Assembly: GCA_019614645.1 (NCBI GenBank)
Contig: JABWDB010000018.1
Location: forward strand, 868,001 to 932,000
Reading direction: 5' to 3'
Source of the DNA: Stratiolaelaps scimitus
Lineage: Eukaryota; Arthropoda; Arachnida; Mesostigmata; Laelapidae
DNA length: 64,000 nt
In this document: in pieces, positions 61,372 through 64,000 of the stretch
Layout: every line of letters begins with the position of its first letter
How positions within the stretch are numbered: position 1 is the stretch's first letter
Position numbers and translations under genes: made by a program
Notes under the pieces: model-generated
Databases searched by the model: none
Told to the model about the DNA's origin: nothing
Seen by the model: the letters and a program-made list of their open reading frames with translations, nothing else

Positions 61372-61534
61372 AATTCAGCTCTGTTGGACAGAGTCAAGCG
61401 CAAATACACAACGACGAACGAGGAATGGTTATCGGACCATAAAAACGGGGAAATCGTTTTTGATTCAATTCCTGCCACTACCGCTACTGCTGCTGCTCGC
61501 CAATGGATCCTAGCCCATCCAGCGGTGGTGTTAG
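61372..61534 (+). CDS. Candidate first coding exon of an unrecognised gene
   Basis: From an ATG at 61372 the frame reads MSNSALLDRVKRKYTTTNEE, then WLSDHKNGEIVFDS and RQWILAHPAVVL, and runs into a strong donor TAG|GTAAGA at 61534/61535. The composition looks like protein and not repeat. No family is recognised. A following block at 61754-61882 (DGVVRGIVKKGKTLQRV to a TGA) has a good acceptor (GTTACAG) but the wrong phase to join this donor in its best frame. It could be a separate small gene downstream of REEP or chance. Confidence 0.35.
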
Positions 61535-61753
61535 GTAAGAACAACGAAGAGATTCGTTTCTTAGTGAGGTTTGTTTGGACGCTACCAAATTTTGTGTAGT
61601 GGACTACTGATAATGCATTTGTTAGGATTCATTGAAATCATTACTGACGAATTCCACCTGCGTCGTTGACTTTCGTGCACCAAGATCCGAACCACTGATG
61701 CCTGCTTATATCGTCGATCGGTGAAGCTTCGGTTATCCGTCTGTATGTTACAG

Positions 61754-61882
61754 GATGGGGTAGTTCGTGGGATCGTTAAAAAAGGCAAAACTCTGCAGCG
61801 TGTTTCAGAGTTAGTCGCGAGCATTTTAAGGGGTGTACTTGTACTTCTTGCGAAAGATCAGACTGACTCGTTAATGAATTGA
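61754..61882 (+). CDS. Candidate terminal exon, unrecognised
   Basis: Forty-two codons in phase 0 after TGTTACAG. It is basic and helical in look (KKGKTLQRVSELVASILRG) and ends at TGA. Joined to the donor at 61534 it would be read in another frame and stop after nine codons, so either the pairing or the frame is wrong. Weak support. Confidence 0.2.
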   Translation, partial: DGVVRGIVKKGKTLQRVSELVASILRGVLVLLAKDQTDSLMN

Positions 61883-62933
61883 TAATTAGGGCCAGCTCAC
61901 TTCTTGACGCGGTGTCGCCGAGCTCAACTTCACACTTTGATAGCCTAAATAGTGTGCGACCCTAGCTATTGACGTGTTATCGAGTCGAGTTGACAATCAT
62001 GTCCCTTGTTCACCGTAATTAGTTGTACAAGTTGCGTGTTGACATTAATCGGTGAGAAGCGCACTTTAAACCATTGTCGTTAGCTCGCGTCGATCAGCAG
62101 AAGCATAACGAGGCACCACCGTGGAGCATCTTTGGAACAACATACATACTACACTCTATATCTATATTCGAATATATAGTTCCATCGGAATCACCCACTT
62201 GAATGGCGAACTGCAAGCGCTGAGTTTCACTGATTTATCGACGTATGACAAAATATAAGTTTCGTACTTCCAATTGAGAACGACCATTAGATGGTACATA
62301 TAAGGTGCTTGGAAAATCTCGAGTTATTATACATTTTTTTGCTGTCGTTTTTATCATGATAATTAAGCTAACTAGTTAATATATCGGTAAGCGCGCCATC
62401 CTCTAAGCAAAGTTGCTGCCCGGTGCGTTAACAGAGCGCGAAACTTCAATAGCATATGGTATTGTTCTTCCACAGCGTAATGGTTGTTTGGAAGGGTCGA
62501 TCTGTGATATTGAGTGTTTCAAATTTTCAACCATTGTTCTTAGGTCAGCCGCGCGTTATGCAGCTAACTAAATTGGTGTTCGTTATCTTGGACAACGTCC
62601 TGCGTATGAGATTTGTTTGCACCCATAATTGCGAATAAGATGGTAGCTTTGGTACGATCGAGCTAATTGTGTGCGAGATAACAGTCAGCCTCTGTAAAAA
62701 CGAAACAAGCTAAGATTGTGGTATCACAAATTAGTTATAGACCTTGACAACCTCCGTAAGATGTAGGTGAACATTTATGGGGACTTACGACAACGTCTAA
62801 ATCACCGAGTCTCTGTACAGAATCGAAGGGGGATCCATTTAACGTGTACACTGAAACGAAACTAATGAAACTTGTTGTCATCTCGTCGACAGCAGCCTCT
62901 AGTATTGTGCTGTGAGTGACTCGCTCTAATCCT

Positions 62934-62965
<32 letters not shown>

Positions 62966-63179
62966 CATACTCGCCGACATCTTCAAATTTCATTACGTCG
63001 TCACCGTTATGCTCGTGATTGGCCGGACACGCATTTTTTTATTTTAAGGTGAGTCTCAGTTGTTCCCTACATGTGACAGGTCTCGCTTTTGGCCCCTTGG
63101 GTATTACTACGATGCGCAAGGTATCCTGCACATCTTGCAGATCCTTGCTCGATTTTCAATATTATCGTGGCTGGCAGGA
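61883..63179. other. AT-rich interval with a TA microsatellite
   Basis: TA run at 62934-62967 with one CA interruption pattern. No gene recognised. Confidence 0.4.
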
Positions 63180-63275
63180 ATCAATTCTCTCAACCCGTTT
63201 CGCAGGATTCGAACTCAAGCTATATGTCCCTCCTGTCGAGTAATCAGGACGCTCACTACTACACCGTATGCTGAA
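63180..63275 (-). mobile_element. tRNA-derived SINE, family C, copy 2
   Basis: On the minus strand: GTGTAGTAGTGAGCGTC, GATTACTCGACAGGAGGG, CATATAGCTTGAGTTCGAATCC (box B), then GGGTTGAGAGAATTGATT. It aligns block by block with the plus-strand copy at 7238-7340, and its box B is better preserved. Confidence 0.6.
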
Positions 63276-63401
63276 CAGACAATCTCGTTATAGCGGTGTA
63301 GCGAACCGTATTGTATGAGATACGCTACAATACATAATCATGCTGATTTGACGATGCAACTGCGTTTAGGCACCGATATTAACAATTCGTTCGTGTCACA
63401 C

Positions 63402-63600
63402 TGCTTTTATACAGCATTCATAGTATTGCAACCATGCCTTCCGATATAATCTCCGCAAGACATCCGCATATAATCTATGTACGATGCCCATAGCAATCAC
63501 ATCTTTGACCTCAAGAATAAGTATGCAAAACATGGGTGGACCCACACAAGATCCTTGAGGCATCCTCTACGGGCATTTTTCAAGTGAACTTTACTTGTAG
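63402..63600 (-). pseudogene. Non-LTR retrotransposon RT fragment (PQGS box)
   Basis: On the minus strand from 63563 the frame reads MPQGSCVGPPMFCILILEV, the RT box before the catalytic one (usual form xPQGSxLGPxLFxIxI). It continues to HRLYADVLRRLYRKAW, where YADV stands for YADD. Loss of the last catalytic Asp and the short spacing between the boxes show a deleted, inactive copy. The frame ends at a stop near 63404. Confidence 0.7.
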
Positions 63601-64000
63601 ACATCTACCGAATGGTTAAATGGCTTCCGAATAGGCTTCATCGTACTGCGCTGCGGCTGCTGTTAAATCCTTGTCGACCATCGGGATACAACCGTTCTCC
63701 TGATCTTGCCGCACTGAAGGCCGCGACCTGCTGCACAGGTCAACTGGATACACAGACGCTAAATCTCAAGTGTATGCTTTTGTATCTATTATGATCAGAA
63801 TCACTCCGTTTCAGCCAACACAACCCTATCGTCCGTTAACTACTTTGCCGAAATGTCGCTGGAGTATTCGTAACTATAACAATTATACAGGAACAACGAA
63901 TGACCCGCATCGTGTCTCATTCATTTGTCATGAAAACGGGTAACACGACTAAAGGCTACTACTTCCGACCAAAGGAATTCCTCCCATTTGTCGAATCGTG
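63601..64000. other. End of window, unassigned
   Basis: It may contain more of the minus-strand LINE (upstream RT boxes) but no motif could be read. Confidence 0.3.

Noticed and set aside
1..64000. CRISPR arrays, bacterial operons, prophage or plasmid functions
   Set aside because: No repeat-spacer arrays, no Shine-Dalgarno-linked gene runs, and the coding genes are interrupted by spliceosomal introns.

Overview
The window looks like nuclear DNA of an animal, most likely an arthropod and perhaps a mite or tick. Two genes can be reconstructed exon by exon, with GT-AG introns of about 0.2 to 1.6 kb whose phases agree at every junction. One is a DEG/ENaC channel, a family known only from animals. 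The rest is dominated by decayed Tc1/mariner transposons, broken non-LTR retrotransposons, tRNA-derived SINEs and AT-rich microsatellites. There are no operons, Shine-Dalgarno sites, CRISPR arrays or other prokaryotic features. The chelicerate suggestion is inference only.

Layout. At 0.57-6.87 kb (+) lies a ten-exon DEG/ENaC (degenerin / amiloride-sensitive) sodium channel gene encoding 441 residues, with an AT-rich MITE in its first intron. From about 7 to 57 kb I find no recognisable host gene. This stretch holds mariner remnants (7.5 and 31.2-32.1 kb), a Tc1-like remnant (27.0-27.6 kb), a mariner-type MITE (52.75 kb), LINE reverse-transcriptase fragments (30.4-30.9, 37.0-37.4 and 49.9 kb), two 3' ends of one LINE family (19.1 and 38.8-39.4 kb), and at least three tRNA-derived SINE families. 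It also has a poly-A retroposon with clear target-site duplications (10.3 kb), microsatellites, and several GC/CpG-rich patches that could be promoters or first exons. At 57.35-61.08 kb (+) lies a five-exon gene for a TB2/DP1/HVA22 (REEP-type) ER membrane-shaping protein of 371 residues. It has an unusual low-complexity N-terminus, a GC-rich hairpin across its exon 3 splice acceptor and a recent retroposon in intron 2. A possible coding exon follows at 61.37 kb, then another SINE and a minus-strand reverse-transcriptase remnant at 63.2-63.6 kb.

The two genes are not functionally linked in any way I can see: one encodes a plasma-membrane cation channel, the other an ER-shaping protein. I found no convincing undescribed multi-gene system. 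The most unusual observations are the hairpin around the REEP exon 3 acceptor with a second in-frame acceptor in its loop, the hairpin-ended MITE in the channel gene, and the three distinct tRNA-like SINE families.
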